Part shown: piece after piece, positions 1 through 5,908 of the stretch
How positions within the stretch are numbered: the stretch's first letter is position 1
Layout: each line of letters begins with the position of its first letter
Origin: GCA-003244245 sp035463315
GTDB lineage: Bacteria > Actinomycetota > Actinomycetes > Mycobacteriales > Pseudonocardiaceae
Direction: 5' to 3'
Assembly: GCA_035463315.1 (NCBI GenBank)
Contig: DATHTJ010000244.1
Span: forward strand, 1 to 5,908
DNA: 5,908 nt
The notes under the pieces: generated by a model
Told to the model about the DNA's origin: nothing
Databases searched by the model: none
What the model saw: only the letters and a program-made list of their open reading frames with translations
Position numbers and translations under genes: made by a program

Positions 1-603
1 CTGCAGGCGCGCCGCGAACTGCGCCTTCTCCGGCGATGGTGCGGCGTTCGCCTGCTCCACGAGCACCGCCTCCGAGGAGCAGATCGGGTCGCCGAAGGCG
101 GCCAGACCGTGCTGGCGCAGGGTACGCCCGGACCCGACCACGTCGGCGATCGCATCGGCCACGCCCAGCTGCACCGAGATCTCCACCGCGCCGTCCAGCC
201 GGATCACGTCGACGTGGACACCGTGCCGGGCCAGGTCTGTCCGAACCAGCCGGGGGTAGGCAGTGGCGACCCGCAGGCCCTCCAGGTCATCGACCTTCCA
301 GTCCCGGCCCAGCGGGGCGGCGTAGCGGAAGCTGGACCCACCGAAGCCGAGCGCGAGCAGCTCGGAGACGGGCGCCTCGGAGTCCAGCGTCAGGTCCCGC
401 CCGGTGATTCCGAGGTCCAGCTCGCCGGAACCCACGTAGACGGAGATGTCCCTGGGCCGAAGGAAGAAGAACTCCACCTCGTTGAGGGGGTCGATGACCG
501 TCAGGTCCTTGGCGTCGTGCCGTTGCCGGTAACCCGCCTCGACGAGCATCTCCGAGGCTGGCTCGGCCAGCGTGCCTTTGTTGGGCACGGCGACCCGCAG
601 CAT
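1..603 (-). CDS. hisG: ATP phosphoribosyltransferase HisG, 3' part cut by window edge
   Basis: HisG catalyses the first committed step of histidine synthesis, joining ATP and PRPP to give phosphoribosyl-ATP in the cytoplasm. The 201 visible residues begin MLRVAVPNKGTLAEPA, the standard N-terminus of long-form HisG. They include YVGSGELDLGITGRD (residues 56-70) and the PRPP-binding stretch DGAVEISVQLGVADAIADV (137-155) followed by GSGRT (157-161). Mycobacterial HisG has about 284 residues, so roughly the last 80, including the C-terminal histidine-feedback domain, lie beyond position 1. I chose the ATG at 603 because it matches family N-termini and has AGGGA seven bases upstream. An in-frame ATG at 639 would add 12 residues and lies 7 bases after the hisE stop, with GAGGTG close before it. 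That start is possible but unlike homologues. The gene is last in the visible metH-hisE-hisG run. Confidence 0.96.
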   Translation of the reverse strand, partial: MLRVAVPNKGTLAEPASEMLVEAGYRQRHDAKDLTVIDPLNEVEFFFLRPRDISVYVGSGELDLGITGRDLTLDSEAPVSELLALGFGGSSFRYAAPLGRDWKVDDLEGLRVATAYPRLVRTDLARHGVHVDVIRLDGAVEISVQLGVADAIADVVGSGRTLRQHGLAAFGDPICSSEAVLVEQANAAPSPEKAQFAARLQ

Positions 604-646
604 CCTGCCGTCCCTATCCACTCGGCACGTACCATTCATCGGCACC

Positions 647-910
647 TCACAGGTAGCGGTAGACGTCGCTGATACTGATCCCCCGGCCGAGCATGAGCAC
701 CTGAACGCGGTAGAGCAGTTGGGAGATCTCCTGCGCCAGCCGCTCATCGGACTCGTGTTCGGCGGCGATCCACACCTCGCCAGCCTCCTCGAGCAGTTTC
801 TTGCCCTGGGCGTGCACTCCGTCGTCCAACGCCGCCACCGTGCCCGACCCGGATGGCCGGGTGCGGGCCCGCTCGGTGAGCTCGGCGAACAGCTCGTCGA
901 ACGTCTTCAC
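647..910 (-). CDS. hisE: Phosphoribosyl-ATP pyrophosphatase HisE
   Basis: HisE hydrolyses phosphoribosyl-ATP to phosphoribosyl-AMP and pyrophosphate, the second step of histidine synthesis. It is a small all-alpha, Mg-dependent enzyme of the MazG-like fold. The protein starts VKTFDELFAELTERARTR. It carries the signature GKKLLEEAGEVWIAAEHES with the metal-binding glutamates, then EISQLLYRVQVLM, and ends in SDVYRYL. It is a stand-alone HisE, not fused to HisI, as is usual in actinobacteria. The preferred start is the GTG at 910, giving 87 residues. AGGAAGG lies 6 bases upstream (923-917), and streptomycete HisE proteins begin at the KTF motif. An in-frame GTG at 928 gives 93 residues, the length I recall for the mycobacterial protein, so it cannot be excluded. 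GAGG lies 7 bases before that codon. The gene starts 9 or 27 bases after the metH stop and ends 43 bases before hisG. Confidence 0.95.
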   Translation of the reverse strand: MKTFDELFAELTERARTRPSGSGTVAALDDGVHAQGKKLLEEAGEVWIAAEHESDERLAQEISQLLYRVQVLMLGRGISISDVYRYL

Positions 911-937
911 AGGTTGCCTTCCTGGCACTCACGAGCC

Positions 938-3900
938 TCACGCATTGAAGTACTTGGCTTCCGGGTGGTGCGCGACGATGGCGTCGGTGGACTGCTCCGG
1001 GTGCAGCTGGAACTCCTCGGACAGCGTCACCCCGATCCGGTCCGGCTGCAGCAGCGTGACGATCTTCGCACGGTCCTCGAGCTCCGGGCAGGCCCCGTAG
1101 CCCAGCGAGTATCGGGCGCCCCGGTACCCGAGCTTGAAGAACTCCTCCACGTGGGCCGGGTCCTCCTCGGCGACGGCCGCCCCGGAGGCGAAGTGCAGTT
1201 CCTCCCGGATCCGCCGGTGCCAGTATTCGGCCAATGCCTCGGTCAACTGCACCCCCAGGCCGTGCACCTCGAGATAGTCGCGGTAGGCGTTCTTGGCGAA
1301 CAGCTCGGCGGCGTAGTCGGCGATCGCCTGCCCCATCGTCACCAGGTGCACCGGTAACACGTCGACCTCGCCTGCGGCCACCGCCGCCTCCCGCGGCCGG
1401 TAGAAGTCGGCCAGGCACAGCCGCCGGTCGCGGCGCTGGCGGGGAAAGGTGAAGCGGAACCGCTCGGGTGCATCAGGCCGGGGTTGGGTGAGCACGACCA
1501 GCGCGTCCCCGTCGGCGACTGCCGGGAAGTACCCGTAGACCACCGCAGCGTGCGCGAGCACCCCCTCGATGGTCAGCCGGTCCAGCCAGTACCGCAACCG
1601 GGGCCGTCCCTCAGTTTCCACCAGCTCCTGGTAGGAGGGGCCGTCCTTGCGGGAGCCGCGCAGCCCCCACTGCCCCAGGAAGGTGGCCCGCTCGTCGAGC
1701 ATCGCGGTGAACTCGACCGCCGGAATGCCCTTGACTACCCGGGAGCCCCAGAACGGCGGAGTCGGGATCGGCACATCGGTGGCCACGTCGGAGCGTGCCG
1801 GTGCTGGCCCCTCGGCGGCGCCCTCCCGGTCCCGGCGTGCCTGAGCGATGCGCAGCGACCGTTCCCGGCGCGCCTTGCGCTCAGCCGTCTTGGCCTCCTC
1901 CACCGGGTCGGCGTGCACCGTGCCGCCCCGCTTCCTAGTCATGATCGAATCCATCAGTCGCAGGCCCTCGAAGGCGTCCCGGGCGTAGCGGACCTCCCCT
2001 GCGTACAGCTCGGCGAGGTCGTCCTCCACGTAGGCACGGGTCAGCGCCGCTCCACCAAGCAACACCGGTAACGAGCCGGCCAGACCCCGGGAGTTCATCT
2101 CCTCCAGATTCTCCTTCATGATCACCGTCGACTTGACGAGCAGCCCGGACATCCCGACGGCGTCCGCGCGGTGCTCGGTGGCAGCCTCCAGGATCGCGCT
2201 GATGGGTTGCTTGATGCCGAGGTTGACCACCTCGTAGCCGTTGTTGGAGAGGATGATGTCGACCAGGTTCTTGCCGATGTCGTGCACGTCGCCCTTGACG
2301 GTGGCCAGCACCAGCCGGCCCTTGCCGGTGTTGTCCTCGGACCGCTCCATATGTGGTTCGAGGTGTGCGACCGACGCCTTCATCACCTCGGCCGACTGCA
2401 GCACGAACGGCAACTGCATCTGGCCCGAGCCGAACAGGTCACCGACGGTCTTCATCCCGGACAGCAGGGTGTCGTTGATGATCTGCAGCGCGGGCCGCTG
2501 CTCCAGCGCGGCGTCCAGGTCCTCGGCCAGACCGTTGCGGTCCCCGTCGACGATCCGCCGTTCCAACCGCTCGAACAGCGGCAATGCGGCCAGCTCGGCC
2601 GCCCGGGACTCCCGCGACGACGACGTCGTGACGCCCTCGAACAACGCCATCAGTTTGTGCAGCGGGTCGTAGTCTCCCCCGGCATCTCCCTCGGGCGCTG
2701 ACCTGCGGCGGTCGTAGACCAGATCCAGCGCCACGGCCCGCTGCTCGTCCGGGATCTGGGCCATCGGGACGATCTTCGATGCGTGCACGATCGCGGTGTC
2801 CAAGCCGGCCTGGACGCACTCGTGCAGGAATACCGAGTTGAGCACTTGCCTAGCGGCGGGGTTGAGACCGAAGGACACGTTGGAGAGCCCGAGGGTGGTC
2901 TGCACCTCCGGGTAGCGACGCTTGACCTCACGGATCGCCTCGATGGTCTCCAGCGCGTCGCGCCGCACCTCCTCCTGACCGGTGGAGATCGGGAAGGTGA
3001 GGCAGTCAACGATGACGTCACAGGTCTGCATGCCCCAGTTGGCGGTCAGGTCATCGATCAGCCGCGACGCCACCCGGACCTTCCACTCCGCGGTGCGAGC
3101 CTGCCCCTGCTCGTCGATGCACAGCGCCACCACGGACGCGCCGTGCTCGCGCACCAGCTCCATGACGCGCTGGTAGCGCGAGCCGGGTCCGTCGCCGTCC
3201 TCGTAGTTCACCGAGTTGACCACGCACCGCCCGCCGAGGCGTTCCAGGCCGGCTCGCAGTACATCGGGCTCGGTGGAGTCCAGCATCACCGGCAGCGTCG
3301 ATGCGGTGGCCAGCCTCCCGGCCAGCTCGGCCATGTCGGCGGCGCCGTCGCGGCCGACGTAGTCCACGCAGAGGTCGATCAGGTGCGCACCGTCCCGGGT
3401 CTGTGCGCGGGCGATCTCCACGCAGTCCTCGAAGCGCTCGGTCAGCATGGCCTCGCGGAACGCCTTGGACCCGTTGGCGTTGGTCCGTTCGCCGATCATC
3501 AGCACACTGGCGTCCTGGCGGAATGGCACCGCGGCGTAGAGCGAGGACACCCCCGGCTCGGGACGCGGACGCCGGATGCGAGGTTGCAGGCCGGCCATCG
3601 CCTCGGCCACCGCTGCGATGTGCTGCCTGGTCGTGCCACAGCAACCACCGACCAGCCGGACGCCGAAGTCGGTGACGAAGCCGGTCAGCGCGGTGGCTAG
3701 CTCGTCCGGGGTCAGCGGGTAGACCGCCCCGTCCGTGCCGAGCTCGGGCAGGCCAGCGTTGGGCATCACCGACAGCGGGATGCGGGAATGTTTGGACAGC
3801 TGCCGCAGGTGCTCGCTCATCTCGGCTGGACCGGTGGCGCAGTTCAGCCCGATCAAGTCAATGCCCAGCGGTTCCAGCGCGGTGAGCGCTGCGCCGATCT

Positions 3901-4510
3901 CGGTGCCCAGCAGCATCGTCCCGGTGGTCTCCAGGGTGACCTGGGTGATGATCGGAACGTGCCGCCCCTCGGCGACCATCGCGCGTCGGGCGGCGATGAT
4001 CGCGGCCTTGCACTGCAGTAGATCCTGGCTGGTCTCCACCAACACTGCATCGACTCCGCCAGCGAGCAGGCCGCGGACCTGCTCGACGTAGGCGTCGCGC
4101 AGCACGGCGAAGGAGATATGGCCCAGGGTGGGCAGCTTGGTGCCGGGGCCGACCGAGCCGAGCACGAACCGCGGCCAGTCCGGTTCGGCGAACTCGTCGG
4201 CCACCTCGCGAGCCAGTCGGGCGCCCGCCTCGGCGAGCTCCCAGATCCGCTCGGCGATGTCGTATTCGGCAAGGTTGGCCAGATTGGCGCCGAAGGTGTT
4301 GGACTCCACCGCGTCGGCACCCGCCTCCAAGTAGCCTCGGTGCACGGCCCGGACGACGTCCGGGCGAGTGACGTTGAGGATTTCGTTGCAGCCCTCCAGC
4401 CCGGCGAAGTCGTCCAGGCTCAGCGGGATGGACTGCAGCATCGTGCCCATCGCTCCATCCGCGACCAGGACACGGCGCGCCAGGACATCGAGCAACGGTG
4501 ACAGTGCCAT
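938..4510 (-). CDS. metH: Cobalamin-dependent methionine synthase MetH
   Basis: MetH transfers the methyl group of 5-methyltetrahydrofolate to homocysteine through bound cobalamin, making methionine and tetrahydrofolate. All four modules are present in 1190 residues. The homocysteine domain (about 8-310) has zinc ligands C224 in GLNCATGP and C290-C291 in GGCCGTT. The pterin-binding domain (about 335-600) opens with IGERTNANGSKAF. The cap and B12 domain (about 640-860) has DVHDIG with axial histidine H743, then GMSGLL (786-791) and LGGAALT (818-824). The reactivation domain (about 915-1190) binds S-adenosylmethionine through RYSLGYGACP (R1133, G1137, Y1138, C1141, P1142) and ends HHPEAKYFNA. 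A charged linker rich in Arg, Glu and Ala (about 861-915) separates the last two. No key residue is missing. ATG 4510 is the only usual start after in-frame stops about 20 codons upstream. It has no Shine-Dalgarno sequence but sits 7 bases from a -10 hexamer, so translation is probably leaderless. It is probably the first gene of an operon with hisE and hisG. Confidence 0.98.
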   Translation of the reverse strand: MALSPLLDVLARRVLVADGAMGTMLQSIPLSLDDFAGLEGCNEILNVTRPDVVRAVHRGYLEAGADAVESNTFGANLANLAEYDIAERIWELAEAGARLAREVADEFAEPDWPRFVLGSVGPGTKLPTLGHISFAVLRDAYVEQVRGLLAGGVDAVLVETSQDLLQCKAAIIAARRAMVAEGRHVPIITQVTLETTGTMLLGTEIGAALTALEPLGIDLIGLNCATGPAEMSEHLRQLSKHSRIPLSVMPNAGLPELGTDGAVYPLTPDELATALTGFVTDFGVRLVGGCCGTTRQHIAAVAEAMAGLQPRIRRPRPEPGVSSLYAAVPFRQDASVLMIGERTNANGSKAFREAMLTERFEDCVEIARAQTRDGAHLIDLCVDYVGRDGAADMAELAGRLATASTLPVMLDSTEPDVLRAGLERLGGRCVVNSVNYEDGDGPGSRYQRVMELVREHGASVVALCIDEQGQARTAEWKVRVASRLIDDLTANWGMQTCDVIVDCLTFPISTGQEEVRRDALETIEAIREVKRRYPEVQTTLGLSNVSFGLNPAARQVLNSVFLHECVQAGLDTAIVHASKIVPMAQIPDEQRAVALDLVYDRRRSAPEGDAGGDYDPLHKLMALFEGVTTSSSRESRAAELAALPLFERLERRIVDGDRNGLAEDLDAALEQRPALQIINDTLLSGMKTVGDLFGSGQMQLPFVLQSAEVMKASVAHLEPHMERSEDNTGKGRLVLATVKGDVHDIGKNLVDIILSNNGYEVVNLGIKQPISAILEAATEHRADAVGMSGLLVKSTVIMKENLEEMNSRGLAGSLPVLLGGAALTRAYVEDDLAELYAGEVRYARDAFEGLRLMDSIMTRKRGGTVHADPVEEAKTAERKARRERSLRIAQARRDREGAAEGPAPARSDVATDVPIPTPPFWGSRVVKGIPAVEFTAMLDERATFLGQWGLRGSRKDGPSYQELVETEGRPRLRYWLDRLTIEGVLAHAAVVYGYFPAVADGDALVVLTQPRPDAPERFRFTFPRQRRDRRLCLADFYRPREAAVAAGEVDVLPVHLVTMGQAIADYAAELFAKNAYRDYLEVHGLGVQLTEALAEYWHRRIREELHFASGAAVAEEDPAHVEEFFKLGYRGARYSLGYGACPELEDRAKIVTLLQPDRIGVTLSEEFQLHPEQSTDAIVAHHPEAKYFNA

Positions 4511-4517
4511 GAGATTC

Positions 4518-4523
4518 AGGGTA
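4518..4523 (-). promoter_or_regulatory. Putative -10 element of a leaderless metH promoter
   Basis: On the minus strand this reads TACCCT, matching the actinobacterial -10 consensus TANNNT. Seven bases (GAATCTC) separate it from the metH ATG, so transcription would begin at or next to the start codon. The bases before the ATG contain no purine-rich ribosome binding site, which fits a leaderless transcript. I see no convincing TTGAC-like -35 at 16 to 19 bases upstream, so the call rests on the -10 and its spacing. Confidence 0.5.
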
Positions 4524-4541
4524 AAGCAGGGATATCGGGCT

Positions 4542-4578
4542 CCCCTGGTAGCGCGTGAGGGCTATCACGGCCCAGGGG
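4542..4578. repeat. 7-base inverted repeat between the divergent promoters
   Basis: CCCCTGG (4542-4548) and CCAGGGG (4572-4578) are exact reverse complements separated by 23 bases. A nested GGGC/GCCC pair (4559-4562 and 4570-4573) shares two bases with the right arm. The dyad is centred at 4560, between the two -10 elements, where an operator serving both genes could lie. A 7-base match in GC-rich DNA of this size can arise by chance, and it does not resemble the McbR-type methionine operator I know from corynebacteria. Confidence 0.25.
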
Positions 4579-4581
4579 TCG

Positions 4582-4587
4582 TAGGCT
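4582..4587 (+). promoter_or_regulatory. Putative -10 element of a leaderless PAC2-gene promoter
   Basis: TAGGCT fits the TANNNT -10 consensus and ends 6 bases before the GTG start at 4594. This layout (TAGGCT, six bases, GTG) is typical of leaderless genes in mycobacteria and streptomycetes. The six bases GGCGCA give no Shine-Dalgarno sequence, which supports the reading. No clear -35 hexamer is visible. The element is 58 bases from the opposing metH -10, so the two promoters share one short regulatory region. Confidence 0.6.
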
Positions 4588-4593
4588 GGCGCA

Positions 4594-5505
4594 GTGACCT
4601 ACCCCGACAGCTCCGGCAACGGCCCGGCCGCCCGCGGATCGCAGCTGCTGCCGCAGCTCACCTCCCCGGTACTGGTGGCCGCGTTCCAGGGCTGGAATGA
4701 CGCCGGGGACGCCGCCAGTACTGCGATCGAGCACCTGCAGCTGAGCTGGGACGCGACGCCGCTGGCTGAGCTTGACCCCGAGGACTATTACGACTTCCAG
4801 GTCACCAGGCCCACCACCAAGCTGGTCGACGGGATCACCCGGCTGGTCGAGTGGCCCACCACCCGGCTGTCGGTGTGCCGTCCGCCCGGGGCGGACTACG
4901 ACGTGGTTCTGGTGCACGGTATCGAGCCGAACATGCGCTGGCGGTCGTTCTGCGACGAGCTGCTGCGCTACGTCCAGGACCTGGGGATCACCACGGTGGT
5001 GGCCTTGGGGGCACTGCTCGCCGACACCCCGCACACCCGGCCGGTCCCGGTTACCGGCACCTCCTATGACGCTGCCTCGGCGGCCCGATTCAAGCTGGAA
5101 CGGTCCAAGTACGAGGGCCCGACCGGGATCGTGGGGGTCTTCCAGGACGCCTGCGTGCAGGCCGGGGTGCCGGCCATCTCGTTCTGGGCGGCGGTGCCGC
5201 ACTACGTCTCCGCCCCGCCTTCTCCCAAGGCCACCCTGGCGCTGCTGCACCGGGTGGAGGAGGTGCTTGACCTCGAGGTCCCGCTCGGCGCGCTCCCGGA
5301 GGAGTCCGAGGAGTGGGAGGCTACGGTCAGCGAGATGGCTGAGGAGGACGACGAGGTCGCCAGCTACGTGCGTGCGCTGGAGGAGCGCGGTGACACCGAT
5401 CTCACCTTGCACGAGGCCAGTGGGGATGCCATCGCCGCCGATTTCGAGCGCTACCTGCGCCGCCGCCGTCCCGGCGGCACCTCAGGCCCCCGCGGACCCC
5501 GCTGA
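4594..5505 (+). CDS. PAC2-family protein (proteasome assembly chaperone-like)
   Basis: This 303-residue soluble protein belongs to the PAC2 family, named after a eukaryotic proteasome assembly chaperone and common in actinobacteria. The biochemical role in bacteria is unsettled. Family marks are PVLVAAFQGWNDAGDAAS (25-42), VLVHGIEPNMRWRSF (105-119), GALLADTPHTRPVPVTGTS (139-157), YEGPTGIVG (173-181) and SFWAAVPHYV (196-205). The C-terminal part has an acidic segment (about 236-254) and a short tail rich in Arg, Gly and Pro (289-303). No signal peptide or membrane segment is seen. The GTG start fits the leaderless -10 just upstream, and the hydrophobic first strand begins normally about 25 residues in. 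From memory it is the counterpart of M. tuberculosis Rv2125, also next to and divergent from metH. A link to proteasome assembly is suggested only by family membership. Confidence 0.93.
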   Translation: MTYPDSSGNGPAARGSQLLPQLTSPVLVAAFQGWNDAGDAASTAIEHLQLSWDATPLAELDPEDYYDFQVTRPTTKLVDGITRLVEWPTTRLSVCRPPGADYDVVLVHGIEPNMRWRSFCDELLRYVQDLGITTVVALGALLADTPHTRPVPVTGTSYDAASAARFKLERSKYEGPTGIVGVFQDACVQAGVPAISFWAAVPHYVSAPPSPKATLALLHRVEEVLDLEVPLGALPEESEEWEATVSEMAEEDDEVASYVRALEERGDTDLTLHEASGDAIAADFERYLRRRRPGGTSGPRGPR

Positions 5506-5506
5506 A

Positions 5507-5554
5507 TGCGGCGTCAGAGGGGGCAGGTCGTAGCGGCCCGGGGGTGACGCCGCA
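5507..5554. repeat. Perfect 10-base inverted repeat after the PAC2 gene; possible terminator or attenuator
   Basis: TGCGGCGTCA (5507-5516) and TGACGCCGCA (5545-5554) are exact reverse complements with a 28-base, G-rich loop between them. The left arm begins 2 bases after the PAC2 stop codon, where an actinobacterial terminator hairpin without a T-run would be expected. The right arm contains the last two bases of the GTG at 5544, the proposed start of the next ORF, so folding could also hide that start. The repeat is certain. Its function is inferred, and the loop is longer than in a typical intrinsic terminator. Confidence 0.45.
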
Positions 5555-5816
5555 GCTGGGTGATCCGCCCTCAACGTCTGAACGTCCGATCTCAATCGCT
5601 GGGTTGATCGTCAGTGTCGCCGCCCTGGCCGGGACCATCTACAACGACCTGCGGACAAAGACACCAGAGCCCTCCCCCGCGATCATTTCCAGGAGAATCC
5701 GCGTCCAACTCAGCGACGTTGGCGGACTCGATTCAGCACAACGAGATCGCATCATCGGGATTGTCATCGATGAAACTGTCCAGACCGCACAGCGGTCGAT
5801 CTGCTACCAAGGGTGA
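5544..5816 (+). CDS. Small hypothetical protein with one predicted membrane segment
   Basis: I do not recognise this 90-residue product. After a Pro/Ser-rich N-terminus comes one hydrophobic stretch, SIAGLIVSVAALAGTIY (17-33), likely a single membrane helix. It is followed by NDLRTKTPEPSP and a charged, probably helical part (46-84) containing ISRRIRVQL and SAQRDRIIGIVIDE. GC by codon position is about 60, 51 and 68 percent. That rank order (third highest, second lowest) suits a real gene, but third-position GC is far below the roughly 91 percent of hisG, which suggests an accessory or acquired origin. The start is uncertain: GTG 5544 has no well-spaced ribosome binding site and lies at an inverted repeat, and the main in-frame alternative, TTG 5604, is no better supported. 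It is 38 bases after the PAC2 gene on the same strand. Chance ORF or gene remnant remains possible. Confidence 0.5.
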   Translation: MTPQLGDPPSTSERPISIAGLIVSVAALAGTIYNDLRTKTPEPSPAIISRRIRVQLSDVGGLDSAQRDRIIGIVIDETVQTAQRSICYQG

Positions 5817-5908
5817 ATTTAACGCACGCCAACCTCCACTCATCGCTGCGGGACGACCGTTCACCGCATCCCAGCATTTCTTTCCCGCTCGGTGCCGCAG
5901 CGCCCGAA

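Noticed and set aside
572..1357. Open frame of 261 codons on the plus strand across hisG, hisE and metH
   Set aside because: It is antisense to three well-supported genes and crosses their boundaries. The translation is a low-complexity shadow product.
2619..2628. Palindrome ACGACGTCGT inside metH
   Set aside because: It falls in codons for the TTSSS stretch of MetH and is explained by repeated ACG and TCG codons. There is no reason to see a binding site.
2783..3700. Open frame of 305 codons on the plus strand inside metH
   Set aside because: It lies wholly antisense to the pterin and homocysteine domains of MetH, whose motifs are intact. Its Arg/Gly/His/Val-rich product has no recognisable motif. 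Long antisense frames are expected opposite GC-rich genes.
4516..5412. Open frame of 298 codons on the minus strand opposite the PAC2 gene
   Set aside because: The plus-strand PAC2 protein has family motifs throughout. The minus frame is its codon-complement shadow.
5813..5908. GTG overlapping the TGA of the small ORF (GTGA), with a frame open to the right edge
   Set aside because: The overlap resembles translational coupling, but there is no ribosome binding site at a usable distance, only 32 codons are visible, the early codons include the rare TTA, and the peptide shows no motif. It would need sequence beyond the window.
5817..5908. Search for a tRNA, small RNA or reverse-strand gene in the last 92 bases
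   Set aside because: No tRNA-like arms, no convincing promoter, and only a reverse-strand frame of about 38 codons without a recognisable motif.
1..5908. CRISPR arrays, insertion sequences, integrases, toxin-antitoxin or defence genes
   Set aside because: No regularly spaced repeats and no transposase or nuclease motifs were seen. The window is almost fully taken up by core metabolic genes.

Overview
The window is GC-rich DNA whose protein-coding genes look actinobacterial (high G+C, Actinomycetota). The evidence is very high third-position GC (about 183 of 201 codons in the hisG part), GTG start codons, leaderless-type promoters, and products that closely resemble mycobacterial and streptomycete proteins. 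From memory, the order hisG, hisE, metH and a divergent PAC2-family gene matches Mycobacterium tuberculosis Rv2121c, Rv2122c, Rv2124c and Rv2125. There a PPE gene sits between metH and hisE; here nothing does. The genus cannot be fixed from this segment.

Minus strand, 1 to 4510: a tight co-directional run reads metH (cobalamin-dependent methionine synthase, complete, 1190 residues), then hisE (phosphoribosyl-ATP pyrophosphatase, complete), then hisG (ATP phosphoribosyltransferase, cut by the left edge after 201 residues). The gaps are about 27 and 43 bases with the preferred starts, so one transcript from a promoter just before metH is likely. HisG and HisE catalyse the first two steps of histidine synthesis. 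MetH regenerates methionine and tetrahydrofolate.

4511 to 4593: an 83-base divergent intergenic region. Each side has a TANNNT-type -10 hexamer 6 to 7 bases before the start codon and no Shine-Dalgarno sequence, so both genes look leaderless. There is no room for a cobalamin riboswitch.

Plus strand, 4594 to 5505: a complete PAC2-family protein (303 residues), related to proteasome assembly chaperones and of unresolved function in bacteria.

5506 to 5908: composition changes after the PAC2 gene. A perfect 10-base inverted repeat lies just past its stop codon. A 90-codon ORF with one likely membrane segment overlaps the right arm of this repeat. Its third-position GC is only about 68 percent, so it may be an accessory or recently acquired gene. 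This is the only poorly explained part of the window. The rest is ordinary core metabolism, and I see no clear sign of a new multi-gene system.
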